Below are positions 46,083 to 56,900 of a DNA stretch of 64,000 bases, in pieces. Within the stretch, counting starts at the first letter, position 1. Every line of letters begins with the position of its first letter. The notes below the pieces were generated by a model. The model had not been told where the DNA came from. It searched no databases and was given only the letters and a program-made list of their open reading frames with translations. Source of the stretch: Lumbricus rubellus (taxonomy: Eukaryota > Annelida > Clitellata > Crassiclitellata > Lumbricidae); NCBI GenBank assembly GCA_945859605.1, contig OX243824.1, forward strand, positions 26,678,264 to 26,742,263, read 5' to 3'. Position numbers and translations under genes: made by a program.

Positions 46083-46385
46083 CGAAGCCGCCCCCACAAG
46101 GGCGGGTGAACCTGGGTTTGTGGACTAAAAATCTTAATTTCCACACCAACGCCGGGTACCCCAGCTAGAAAATTACCATGTATAAACCACAAATGGGCGG
46201 CAAAGCCGCCCTATAGGGACGGGTGGACCTGGGTTTGGGGACTACAAATTTAAATTTACCAAGCAACGCCAGGTATACCCCAGCTGGAAACCCAAATGAG
46301 CGAAGCCGCCCCGCAGAGGCGGGTGGACCTCGATTTGGAAACGAAACATCTAAATGTCCCGAGCAACGCCGGGTGCCACAGGTAG
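46083..46385. repeat. Three-copy GC-rich tandem repeat, about 110 bp
   Basis: Each copy starts near AAGCCGCCCC, has GGCGGGTGGACCTGGGTTTG-like and GACTA(C/A)AAAT blocks, and closes with CAACGCCGGGTACCCCAGCT-like sequence. Copies lie at about 46086-46167, 46205-46292 and 46302-46385. A Helitron-like CTAG end is conceivable but unproven. Confidence 0.75.
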
Positions 46386-47240
46386 CCTAGTTGATTAATA
46401 TGGAAGTAGTCAGATTCGGAAAAGTATTTAAAAATCTACCAAAGCCCACAGTCATGTGATTGCGAGAAACGAGCGTACGCAAGTTGCAGGTTGGTTTCGT
46501 GATAATTTCAAAATGCAAAGTTATACAGGGTCGTTGATTGAAAACTATAATAAAAATTAATTCTTGCATGTGCATTTTATTTCTCAAGTTCTGATGTTGC
46601 TATTTTGTTAGCAGCACATTTCAACATTTGGCGATGTCTAACATGGCGCCTATAGGCATTGAATGGATATCTAGGCTTACAACTTAACACTTGCAACCGG
46701 TGACTCTCAATTATTTTATGGTTTACTTACGACAACTGAGTTTTTTCTGAACTTGCAGCGGACATGAAAGCTCTGAAAACGGTCGGTGAAACACTGAAAA
46801 TGTAAAATCTCACGTGTGGGTATGAATGAAATGTGAAGAACACCAGAAGATTTTTGCTCGCACAAAGTGTAAGATGACAAACTGGTACGATGAAGTGCAA
46901 GATCGACCGCCTTCAAATGAATGCACGACAACTCTCGAATGATTGCATGAACCAAACGTTGCAACTTTTATTTACGTTAGCAATAAAAGCGACTGGGCCA
47001 TGGCCTAGCATAAACTTAAGGGTGCTTCACAGTGACAAGTACATCGTATAATTATAGCAAAAGGAAATTGATCTTCCTTCAACACGGCGCAGTTACCTAA
47101 GCCAGTTGAGTGCGCACCCGAGTCTTGGCTGTTTAAGTAAAGATTGGATGATAAGCTTTGCAAGATATTGTGTTAACGCTGGTAGGCCTAAGTCTTCATG
47201 GAAAACGTTTTATAATCCTAATACAATCTAAACCGATTGC
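46386..47240. other. Intergenic
   Basis: No gene or element recognised. Confidence 0.4.
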
Positions 47241-47248
47241 TTTCTGAA

Positions 47249-47656
47249 CAGGGCCGGATTAAGCAATGTGGGGGCCCTGTTCGGAAAATTTTCGTGGGGC
47301 CCTGTCCGGGAAATTTTTGTGGGGGCCCTGTCCGGAAAATTTTTGCGGATATTCTTTTTTTAGTCATCTGGCGAAATTGTAAAATTTCTCGGGAAAATTT
47401 TTTTCCTGGAAAATCATACCATTTCATCCGCCAAAAAGTTGATGACCTTTGTTTAGTCATCTTACCAAATTTTCGGGAAAATCATACCATTTCATCTGCC
47501 AAAAAAGTTGATGACCTTTTTTTAGTCACCTGGCGAAATTTTGCGGAAAATTTCCTAAAAAATCGTTTCCCCGCATTTTGTGGGGCCCCCTAAAGTGTGG
47601 AAAGTGTCTGGGCCCTGTTCGGCCGAACATGTTGAACATGCCTAAATCCGGCCCTG
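47249..47656. mobile_element. hAT MITE, GGGCCGGAT family, copy 3 (408 bp)
   Basis: Opposite orientation to copy 2 and closely similar along its length. Exact 8-bp duplication TTTCTGAA (47241-47248 and 47657-47664). Confidence 0.93.
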
Positions 47657-47664
47657 TTTCTGAA

Positions 47665-48067
47665 GTTATAAAGCGAGTGACAAGAGTGTAATGAAGTGGC
47701 GTAGCTGGTCGCACGGCGAGTGCGCATTATAGGCAGAGACAGGTAGCCTAAGGAGCAAATTTAGGAAGCCGCCCAACAAGACGAGCAGCCGAGCGCAAGA
47801 CACGATCAAGTCGCCCAGGACCCCAAGGGGAAGACCAGCATGTAAGGAGCAACACTTAATTTATAGCCTACTGTCGATTCCAAAATATATAGGCTAGTGT
47901 TTAATCCTTGCGGATTTCTACGGATAATTTTAACAAACTCAGAAACGCTTCTCGTCATAGAACAATAATAATACAGTTTGACCAAAGATAAACTTCAGAG
48001 GGTATGGAAAACTACTCTGAAAACTGTTAATGCGTTTCTAGTATGATTGTGCAGACTTTACCCCTCA
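47665..48067. other. Intergenic
   Basis: Nothing recognised. Confidence 0.4.
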
Positions 48068-48075
48068 ACTGTAAG

Positions 48076-48325
48076 CAGGGCTGAAAGTGAGCCAGGTCGG
48101 TCCAGGTCTGCGACGCGGCATCGATTTTCAAGACCTGCTGTTGCCGGGTCTCAGTAGGGTCGCAAAACAGGCCGTCAGGTGCCAAAACTAGGTAAAAATG
48201 GTAGGGTTTTCGATAATTTTGGGCAAATGACTAAAAACAGCGTCGTCAGAAAAATGTATGTGTTAAAGGCGCGCTAGTCCGCCAAAGTGAGACCCGGCAA
48301 CTTTTCCAAACCACTTTCAGCCCTA
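48076..48325. mobile_element. hAT MITE, CAGGGCTGAAAG family, 250 bp
   Basis: Ends CAGGGCTGAAAGTG and CCACTTTCAGCCCTA are inverted repeats, the last base having changed from G to A. The 8-bp duplication ACTGTAAG is exact (48068-48075 and 48326-48333). Confidence 0.9.
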
Positions 48326-48354
48326 ACTGTAAGGCCTACAGTTAATTAAGGGTT

Positions 48355-48715
48355 AAAGGTCTTGGTCCGGCGCTGCTTTGAGGGTTTGGCTTCTTTATAC
48401 TTGCAGGAGCTCTGTTGCTCGACAACGCATGTTCAACGCCGCTGCACTCTCCGCTCAGCTGCACAGGAGGAACTTATTGTTCCACGCTCACGGACTGCAA
48501 TCAGGCAGCGCCGTGCTTTCTCCGTGGCTGGCCCTGCGACCTGGAATTATCTCCCTGTTATCCTTCGTGAAATACCTATTAGCCTTTCTACTTCTACTTC
48601 ATTTCTTTCGCTTCTCAAAACTGTCTTATTCGCCCGGGGGCTGGACTGGGAGCGCTCCTGAGTAGTAACCTTGAAGGAGCGCTATATCAAATTATCAGTA
48701 AATAAATAAATAAAG
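48355..48715 (+). pseudogene. L2/CR1-like LINE C-terminus and 3' tail
   Basis: The frame reads VRRCFEGLASLYLQELC, then RSRTAIRQRRAFSVAGPATW and a stop at 48661, the usual C-terminal order. The 3' end is CTTGAAGGAGCGCTATATCA with a (AAAT)n tail. It lacks everything upstream, including the RT palm. The open end suggests a moderately recent truncated insertion. Its last 25 bases resemble the SINE tails in this window. Confidence 0.8.
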
Positions 48716-49385
48716 GTTGCACAATAGGCCATAGGTAGGTGGTCGCGTAAACGCGCATGATTGTCCATGCACAAAGTAAGTTGGAAGGAGAGAGGTTCCA
48801 TTAATTTTGTCTTCAAAACATTTGGTCAGATGGCGATCCAATCTGGCCTTGAACTACAATCGATGGTGGTAGATTAAACACACGGAAGCAGGGTCGTTTT
48901 CCCGCTATTTTCCCGAAATTTCACTCAGCCTTCCATTCACAAGATGGCGTTTGCATATGAGCATTAGGAAGCGATGAAGCCAAACAGTAAATTCAACCCT
49001 TGTAATAACTTGTGATCATAGGCTTGCTATGAATTATAATTATTGTAGTTGTATGCTACTGCCATGAGTCAGTTTGAAATAAAATAAGAAAAAAGAAGAT
49101 GGCATTATTTAGCCTATCTTATGTGCTTAGTCCCTACATGTATTTCAATTTCACTCAAGGTGAATTAAATATAAAAACGATTCCTTCCCCTGTTTCATCT
49201 TTTGTCTGCTTGGTGATTCATGACATCTACTGAGTTGTGTAAACTTAAGTCACACGTGTTGTGTGTTAACAATTCTTTTAAGTTCGACCGACCCGCTGCG
49301 CATGCGCACACGACATATAGGCCAATCGCTTCAGCTTGTTGTCGATATGGATGCCCAGTCTCTGAGAACTTTGACAATTGGCATT
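48716..49385. other. Intergenic
   Basis: No gene or element recognised. Confidence 0.4.
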
Positions 49386-49492
49386 TTTTCGAAAGTTAAA
49401 TGTTGCAACTTGATTCGCACCATTTGACGAACATTAAATGTTCGTCAAATCAGACGAATCAAATTTAGATGCAACTTTTAACTTTCGAAAAA
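49386..49492. repeat. Inverted repeat, about 50-bp arms
   Basis: TTTTTTCGAAAGTTAAATGTTGCAAC-type sequence returns in reverse at 49455-49492; the arms meet near AACATTAAATGTT with almost no loop. Arms carry a few mismatches and indels. Confidence 0.8.
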
Positions 49493-49496
49493 ATGA

Positions 49497-49690
49497 TGAC
49501 GTTTCAGAAATAGTCTAAACCCAGATTTTGTTATAGAAAAATCCCAGAATAGCCCAGACTATTTATATCAGCGATGTTTTCACATTACGTTGGATTTCGG
49601 CGATTTCGCTTGTTCGGATGAGGGATAACAATGACTGGCCTATTATGGGTTTTTCATAACGAAATCTGGGTTTATTTCTGAAACGTCAGG
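49497..49690. mobile_element. Small TIR element (MITE), 194 bp
   Basis: TGACGTTTCAGAAATA and TATTTCTGAAACGTCA are inverted ends; further inward AAACCCAGATTT and AAATCTGGGTTT also pair. No protein. Target duplication not clear. Confidence 0.7.
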
Positions 49691-50254
49691 AGCAGCACTG
49701 TGAATCACCCAACATACACTAATAGGGTTGGCTGGTACAACGTAAATAGAGTTAGTCTTGACAATTGGACATAACTGACGCAGCAACGCAATCTACGCAT
49801 GTCATCGGCCGTGTGATGATGTGAGTCGGACTCATCGATGTCTGCATCATTTAGCTGGATGTTTTCATCAGCAGTTTCTAAACGCGAGTAATTTTTTGAT
49901 ACTGTCTTCGATAATGTTGGAGTTTCTGGTGCGTGGTTTGGGTACCAGAATAGGCTACTCGTCTCATTTGCCAATAACAATGAGTTTGAACGTAGGGTAA
50001 GCTTATTTTGTTTGCAAGTCATTTTTGCCCATGTGATTGTATCCGGTCGGTCCTTCTGATTTCTCAACCAAAGTGTATAGCCTACTGTTGACAGTCGAGT
50101 GTTTTGTCTATGTGGAGGACGACCGAATGCGTGTCATTGGAGTGACCTTGGCTGTCAGTCACTCTTTAATCTATCGATAGACACGTAGACGAAAGTCCTA
50201 TTCCCGTTGTTAAAATAATGCTATGTTAGACTGTTTTGGTGGGTCTTATGTGTT
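49691..50254. other. Intergenic; upstream of the fucosyltransferase gene
   Basis: Should contain part of a 5' intron of the next gene. A 120-codon minus-strand open frame (49705-50067) has no family signature. Confidence 0.4.
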
Positions 50255-50274
50255 ACATTGTTTCTTTTGTACAG
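50255..50274 (+). promoter_or_regulatory. Candidate 3' splice site before FUT exon
   Basis: A pyrimidine-rich TTGTTTCTTTTGTACAG precedes the ATG by 131 bases. It implies a spliced 5' untranslated region and an intronless coding region, as is common for this family. Confidence 0.55.
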
Positions 50275-50405
50275 GATTTTCAATCGCGATCAACAACCAG
50301 TAGGCCTAAAGGAAATTTCGACTGAGTGGAGGAAAGACACATCATTGAGAGAGATCATTTGCAGACAAAAGACTCGATCAATATCTTCAAAGTCAAATTT
50401 AAAGA

Positions 50406-51467
50406 ATGTCACTGAGACGAACATGCATATTATTATTACCCGTAGGCTTCGGAAGCATTTTATTGATATATTGTGCGACTTTATATCATTCGCTTCATAA
50501 CACTTTGCGACATCCACCACGTTTTTCCTCTGTATTCAACCACAGCGGAAATGTCAGTAAAGCAACTCGTTCCAGTGACTGTTTGACTCAAAATGTTTCG
50601 CATTTTGTCAGTTTCCACGAAAGCGTTAAAGATGGTCGCCGACTTGGAAATCAACTCTTTAACCTGGCTGCGGTTTTATTTGTTGCTGAACTCTCAAACA
50701 GAATCCCCGTCATAGCGGATAATACTCATCTTCCTCTAGAAGATGTCTTTCAACTAAATTTAAAACGCGTTAGTAATCTCTGTCCTTGCCATACAATTGG
50801 AGAGGCTAAACATTTGTCATACGACATGACAACGGAAAAGCTGAATTTAAATGATCCCAAAATATGCAATCAAACCATTCTTGTTATGGGATTTCGCCAG
50901 AGTTGGAAGTACACGCTGGCAACAGAAAGACGCTTGAGACGCCATCTTGTGTTTAGAAACGAAATTCAACGTTTTGCAGAATCCTTTCTTCAAGACAACA
51001 TCCCTCGTGGTTGGAAGAGAGCAGGATTTGTACGAGTGGGAATACATATTCGTCGAGGAGATAACTTGAAATCTAAATTTCAACAGTTTGGCTACACGAT
51101 TCCAAACGAAACATACTTTTTCAAAGCCATGAAACATTTCACTGACAGATATAATCGCGTTCAATTCATTGTGGCTTCAGATGATATCAAGTGGGTGAGA
51201 CAGCATATCATGAACAACAACAGTTCTTCAGAATCAGTAAACATTACGATTAGCTCCAACAATACAGCTGGTCAGGATCTGGCAATATTATCAATGTGTG
51301 ATCACACGATAATGTCTACTGGAACGTATGGTTGGTGGGCCGCTTGGCTGGCCAAAGGTACAACTACGTACTACAGTGACTGGCCGCGGGCAGGATCGCC
51401 TCTTGCAGGTCAATTCACTCAGAAAGACTTTTTCCCTCCATTTTGGATACCTCTGACTAGCTATTGA
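50406..51467 (+). CDS. GT11 alpha-1,2-fucosyltransferase (FUT1/FUT2-like)
   Basis: A Golgi enzyme that, by family, moves L-fucose from GDP-fucose to the 2-position of a terminal galactose. The 353-residue protein has a short basic N-terminus and one membrane anchor at residues 8-27 (type II). The lumenal domain carries GRRLGNQLFNLAA at 77-89, VGIHIRRGD at 211-219 (the GDP-fucose binding HxRRGD motif), VASDD at 256-260, STGTYGWWAAWLA at 304-316 and FPPFWIPL at 343-350. Order and spacing match animal GT11 enzymes, and length is within their usual range. N-glycosylation sequons lie at about N45, N49, N63, N155, N234, N271, N279 and N285. The ATG chosen gives the full membrane anchor. The exact acceptor glycan cannot be read from sequence. 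Confidence 0.93.
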   Translation: MSLRRTCILLLPVGFGSILLIYCATLYHSLHNTLRHPPRFSSVFNHSGNVSKATRSSDCLTQNVSHFVSFHESVKDGRRLGNQLFNLAAVLFVAELSNRIPVIADNTHLPLEDVFQLNLKRVSNLCPCHTIGEAKHLSYDMTTEKLNLNDPKICNQTILVMGFRQSWKYTLATERRLRRHLVFRNEIQRFAESFLQDNIPRGWKRAGFVRVGIHIRRGDNLKSKFQQFGYTIPNETYFFKAMKHFTDRYNRVQFIVASDDIKWVRQHIMNNNSSSESVNITISSNNTAGQDLAILSMCDHTIMSTGTYGWWAAWLAKGTTTYYSDWPRAGSPLAGQFTQKDFFPPFWIPLTSY

Positions 51468-51646
51468 TTAAAGTCCAATAATTACGATCAAAACGTGTGC
51501 CAACTGGCAGATTAAACACATGGTAAGTAGAAAGTTCAAGGATATGGACCGCGATGTTGGGCATGAATTATGGACTTTATTATTTTAGAAGGTTATACTT
51601 ATTATGCCTACTTTGAGTGCGAAACAAACTAAGAAACTTGAGACAA

Positions 51647-51741
51647 AATAAATTCGCTACGATGTGTTATGACTCAAAGTTTAAAAGAAGTAAATTAATG
51701 TTTGCCGAATCTAATTATTTTCATCCTTGTTTCTGAATAAA
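51647..51741 (+). terminator. Candidate polyadenylation signals
   Basis: AATAAA at 51647-51652 and again at 51736-51741, 180 and 269 bases after the fucosyltransferase stop codon. Confidence 0.5.
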
Positions 51742-51884
51742 CGTTAGTCTAGTCAGTATGAACAATTTAACATAGATAGCAGCCCATAAATAGGCCCTAC
51801 GAGTTTAACAACAATTACCAAAATATCTAGGATTCTATCAGCGAATTTCATAATCACATGTTATGTACGTACAATGTATGTGCA

Positions 51885-52052
51885 CTTGTTATAGCGCTCT
51901 TTCAAGATATCTACTCAGAATCGCTCTCGACTACAGCGCGGACACTAAATCGAAGATTCACGCCGAGTGAAGGACTTGATCAGGGTCCCTACGAGGCGGC
52001 TTGAGATGGATTCGGACCTGGAACCCTCCGGCTGCAAGGCAACGAACATAAC
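51885..52052 (-). mobile_element. tRNA SINE, diverged copy 3
   Basis: Minus-strand homologue of the 35565 copy: the 3' end AAAGAGCGCTATAACAAGTG, a decayed CORE-like CCTGATCAAGTCCTTCAC and a decayed B-box region are all legible. The tRNA-like 5' end is cut off by the CAGTGGCG element. Confidence 0.7.
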
Positions 52053-52863
52053 CAGTGGCGTAACAACCATGTAACGATGGTGGACAAAATCCATGGCCCC
52101 GAGGTTCAAAGGTCCCCTAAGCGTTTTAACTAAAAATCTCACGTAGACCTATGCTTTTCCATTTATATGGTTACAGACTGCAGTCTTCAGTATAAACTAA
52201 AGCCTGTATAATTACGACGGATGCTTCAAGATAGCCTGCCGAATATAAAAAATGCGTAGCCTAAGAAAGAAGAAATTAAGACACATAGGCCTAGGCCTAA
52301 TTCCTTTAATTAGGTCATGGCGCAACCGCATAGGCACTCCACACAAGAACCATAGACATGATGAAAAAGAACAAGGATTTGAATAGAATGTGCACTCCAA
52401 TAATTACTGCAAAAATGGCATTAATTCGCGTTGCTCCAGTTAGAAAATAATAATCAATAAGAATAGCCTATATGAAAATCTGAAACATAGTAACTTAAAT
52501 AATGATGTAAAAGTACACAGAACCACAAAACACAGGCCTTTAGATTATGCTTACATGGATGAGGTGGGTCAAAAGAACTACCATGCGGACTTCATCCCGG
52601 CCAAAAAATGAAAGGTGTAACTAGGTCATTGTCATTTATTGAAGATATATAGCACAATCTATGTGAGTTTACTAACAAAACCGTGAAGTAAATACTGAAT
52701 AGGCTACACATGTACACTGTAGGCCGAAGTATATACAATATGAACCCTGTATATTGCGTAAAATAAATAGGGACTACCACATGCCAGTGTCTGCATTGTA
52801 AGGGGCCCGCCGTCCCGAATTATATGTTCGGAGGGGGTCACGTTATTTGTTGCTACGGCCCTG
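52053..52863. mobile_element. Possible old hAT element
   Basis: CAGTGGCGTAACAA at the left and TTGTTGCTACGGCCCTG at the right are imperfect inverted ends of hAT type. Flanking octamers do not match, so the boundaries are uncertain. The interior has no gene. Confidence 0.4.
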
Positions 52864-53066
52864 GTAGGGTGATCAATCACTGATCATACGTCCCGGTTTT
52901 CCTGGACATAGCCTACAAGTATCTTGGGTTTTTGTTAGATGTTCCGTTGTCTCGAAGACTTAGGCAAAAGGTCAAAATTGTCCCGGTTTATAGAAGAAGA
53001 CAAAGAAATTGACAATTTGGATCTCGAAAGCGTCAATTTTTGTGATGATAGGACAAATTAGACAAA
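52864..53066. other. Intergenic
   Basis: Two GTCCCGGTTT words (one at 52890, one decayed at 52980) hint at another MITE; no further support. Confidence 0.3.
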
Positions 53067-53555
53067 TGTCACCGCCTCTTCCACTGCGTTGACCTCCAGT
53101 CTCTTCGGTAGCTTCTATATCGTTCTTCAGTGGCCTAAACTTACTCCTACAATTAAACTGATTTGAATCTACTGTCTAGGTAAAGTTCTACAGTAATTCC
53201 TTATTCTACTTCAACGACAACGACGATAGGTTTTCCAAAGTATATTATAATCAAATCCAACGTAAAGATGAAACAGCAGCAACAACACGATAATGTCTAT
53301 CCTTGCATTATCATATCAACAACGACTCTCCTCTACTACAACTAAACAGCAACTACTATATTCATCACAGCCTATCTCTTCACTCATTTCTCAGACGCTC
53401 ATTCTTTCTCTCCATCCGCCGTCTTCCAGACAGTCGTCCAGACAGTCGTCTCAAATCGCGCGCCTAAACACAGCTGTGCACTCTGGCCCGTTTCGTCGCT
53501 GGCGGACACACAATCGACTGGCCGCTGTACTAGGCCTACATTAAATACGCTTACA
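53067..53555 (-). repeat. Outer element 3' LTR
   Basis: 489 bp, nearly identical to 62598-63087. The plus-strand 83-codon open frame inside it is present in both copies only because they are LTRs. Confidence 0.9.
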
Positions 53556-53582
53556 TTACCTCTTTCCTTTCTTTTAAAGAGA
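53556..53582 (-). other. Outer element polypurine tract
   Basis: On the minus strand AAAAGAAAGGAAAGAGGTAA directly precedes the 3' LTR, where plus-strand DNA synthesis is primed. Confidence 0.7.
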
Positions 53583-53588
53583 GCTAAT
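53583..53588. other. Gypsy target duplication, left
   Basis: GCTAAT, repeated exactly at 58341-58346 on the other side of the inner element. Confidence 0.85.
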
Positions 53589-53744
53589 TGTAATGTTTTA
53601 ACACTTTGTTTATTACTTAACGATACAACATGTCCTTCTTCATCCCAGTTCGTACATAGAGTAATCCTCCTTTTCTGACGCTAGCGCCACCTATTGTTCA
53701 CTATCAGTTATATAGCGCATTTATAATTATCCTTAAACACTACA
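53589..53744 (-). repeat. Gypsy 3' LTR (156 bp)
   Basis: Begins TGTAATG and ends ACTACA as written on the plus strand; identical to 58185-58340. Very short for an LTR. Confidence 0.95.
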
Positions 53745-53760
53745 ACCTTCCCCTCTTCAA
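53745..53760 (-). other. Gypsy polypurine tract
   Basis: Minus-strand TTGAAGAGGGGAAGGT immediately before the 3' LTR. Confidence 0.8.
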
Positions 53761-53986
53761 ATAAAGTCTTAACAAACTGAAAGTTAGCTAGGCTGGTGCA
53801 GAACGTCAACAGAACTAAGGCCACTGCCTTTTTTTAAAATGAACACTAAAGCATTTGGGATCATTACAATTAACACAATTAAATTTGGGGCCATTGAAAG
53901 TTACCACAACTGATCTTGGGAAATCAACTGAACAGTGCTGAGAGTTCGACAGAACTGAAGCACCATTGTGTCCTTGACCTGTGGCG

Positions 53987-56900
53987 TTACCATTGCAGCC
54001 AAGATGGCCGACGCCGGTTCACTCTTTGTGGATAGCGCCTCGGGAGTTGTTCAGGTGTGTCTGTAGAGTTTGGAACAGGTGGAGGATCATGTCTCTGCGT
54101 CTGTTCGACTAGTAGAGGTTGCAATTCGTCCTGAAGTTGCAATTCGTCTTGCCCGAGATGTGGTGTGCCCTTTCGACTGTGTGGTGCTGGTGATCTTTGA
54201 CCCTGGTTAGGCATGATTTCCTCTTCCAGCTCATCGATTACTTCCGGCCGTGTTGGGTTCTTGGATGGGGCCGACATTGGACTGTTGAATTTTTTGAAGA
54301 AAGATGCATTCCTGGTCATTTGCTTGCCTTTTCTTTCTCCTGTTATCATTGATCCTTTTATTGCAATCACTGTGAATGGATCGGGGTCAAATGGTGGCCT
54401 GGTCTTGCTCTTTGTATGTTGTCGGACCAGAACAGAGTCTCCAACCATTAGGTCTTTAACTCTTGCCCTCCTTCTGTGATCAGCATAGCGTTTCATCTTA
54501 TCCTTAGATTTTTCATCTCTCTCGACGAGACCGAATTTATCCTCTGCAGTTGTATTATCACTCTCGGGAAGTCGTGTTCGAAAAGAATTGGAGAAGATAA
54601 TATCCGCAGGCGCTTTCTGGAGTGTGGAGTGGGGAGTAGCACGATAGTTTCGTAAGAATTTCTGTAATTCTGACCTCCAATCGAGCCCCATGGTATGGGC
54701 GATGCGCATAGATTTGCCAATGTTTCTCATGAACCGCTCACATTCTCCGTTCGCCTGTGGATAACATGGTGTTACCCGTCTATGATGGAATCCCATGTAC
54801 AAAGAGAATTCTTTGAATGCCCGGCTCTGGAAAGGCGCCCCATTGTCGGTCCTCAGTATCTCGGGAGTGCCGAACGTGGAAAAAACTCTTTCAAAGATTG
54901 GTATAACACTGTCTGCTGAGACATTGCTGGCCAACTCGACCACTGGAAATCTTGAATAGTCGTCGATGATGACAAGTAAGTGACCCCCTGATGGCAATGG
55001 TCCGTAAAAATCGGCTGACAGCTCGGTCCACACTCTCGACGGCAGAGGCGACATCTTCAGTGGCTCTGGTCGCTTGGTGTCTGTCACAATCTGACAGGCT
55101 GTGCAATTACTGATGTGTTTCTCCACTAGCACGTCGATTCCTGGAAACCAAACTTTCGTTCTTAGGAATGCCTTTGTTTTCACAATTCCTTGGTGACCTT
55201 CATGAGCTGTTTGTATTGCTTGTACTCGAAGTGTTGTCGGGAGTACAATTCTTGATCCTCTTAGTACCATATCATCACCTGGAGATAGGGACAACTCATC
55301 TCTCAAGATGTAAAATGGTCGAACATCGTCAGTTATTTTATTACCTGATGGCCATTTTCCGTTGCTTATATAGTTGATCACCTTAACCAATGCTTCGTCC
55401 AGTTGTGTTTCCCTTTGAATATCATCTCTCGTCATCGCTTTAGGAAGTGTCATAGTGATTATCAGGTTTATTTCCGCTTCCATGTCTGCTTCTATCAATT
55501 CCATGTCTCCAATTTCCTTCTTCGGGTGTCGAGACAGATAATCGGCTGGGTTGTCGTTTGTCGAGATAGCTTCGACCTGAAAACTGTATGGGAGCAACCG
55601 CATGCTCCATCTTTCCAATCGGATTGGCAGTTTCTTTCCAGGATGGCTGAGAATCTGTTCTAATGGCTTGTTGTCAATGATCAGTCTGAATGGTGCACCA
55701 CAAAGATACACCCGGAAGTGCTCACATCCATACACAACTCCGAGCATTTCCTTCTCTAGCTGTGAATATCTTTTCTCAGTGTCTGTCAAAACTCTACTTG
55801 CAAAAGCAATTATTTTTCTTGTACCATCAAGAGAGATCTGTGACAGAACCGCTCCCAGACCATCTGGTCCAGCATCCGTGATCAAAGCTGTTGACAAACG
55901 AGGATCGAAATAAGCCAGCGTTGTGCTTTCAGCAATCAGGTCCTTGATGTTCTGGAACGCATGTTGTTGTTCCTCCAACCAACTCCATTCCTCGTCAGCA
56001 TGCAGCAGCTGTCGCAGCGGTGCCAGAACGTTTGAAATGTTCTTGACATATCGAGCACAATACGTCACCATACCCAAGAAGCTCCGCAGTTCTGATATGT
56101 TGGTGGGTGGCTTCATTTGCTGAAGGACCTTGACCTTGGACGGATCCACTGATACGCCTTCTTTGGAAAAAATATGTCCAAAGAAACTGATTGTGTCCTT
56201 GTTGAATTCACACTTTGATGCATTCAAAGTTAGACCGCCTTTATGCAATCTGTTCAAGACCTCATTCAGTGCACGATCATGTTCCTTCTGTGATCTCCCA
56301 AATACCAGGATATCATCACTTATGTTCAATGATCCTTTTATGCCCCCAATGAGTTGTCTGATGATGTTCTGGAAGCACTCACTGGCCGATGAGATTCCAA
56401 AATTGAGGCGCTTGTAACGGAACAAACCTTGGTGTGTGGCAAATGTAGTGATGTATCGAGACTCAGGGTTTAGCTCGACTTGGTGGTAGCCTGAACGAAG
56501 ATCCAGCTTGCTAAAAACAGTTGACCCATTTACAGCAAAAATTAGGTCATCAATGCCTGGCATAGGATGACGTTCGCGTTTCACAGCCCGATTTGCCCAT
56601 CTCATGTCCACGCAAAGTCGAACCTCATCCGGGCTCTTGGGCTTCAGCGCCACTACCACTGGTGAAATCCAAGGTGTGGGTCCACTTGCTGGTTCAATGA
56701 TGCCCTCGTTGAGCAGTTTCTCAAGTTCAGCTTCAACTTTAGCTCTCATATGAAATGGTATTGGACGAGCTTTTTGGGCTACAGGCGTTACCTCGTTGTT
56801 AATGTGAAGTTTAATCTGGTAATCTTTCAGTTTACCAATTCCATTGAAGAGCTGTGGAAAACGAGCAATGATAGACTGTACATTCGGTTCGGGGCTGAGG

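Noticed and set aside
49705..50067. A 120-codon minus-strand gene
   Set aside because: No recognisable domain, no supporting splice or start context, and it lies in the probable 5' intron region of the fucosyltransferase gene.
53293..53544. An 83-codon plus-strand open frame repeated exactly at 62825-63076
   Set aside because: It lies inside the outer LTRs, antisense to the element. Its duplication is explained by LTR identity and it resembles no protein.
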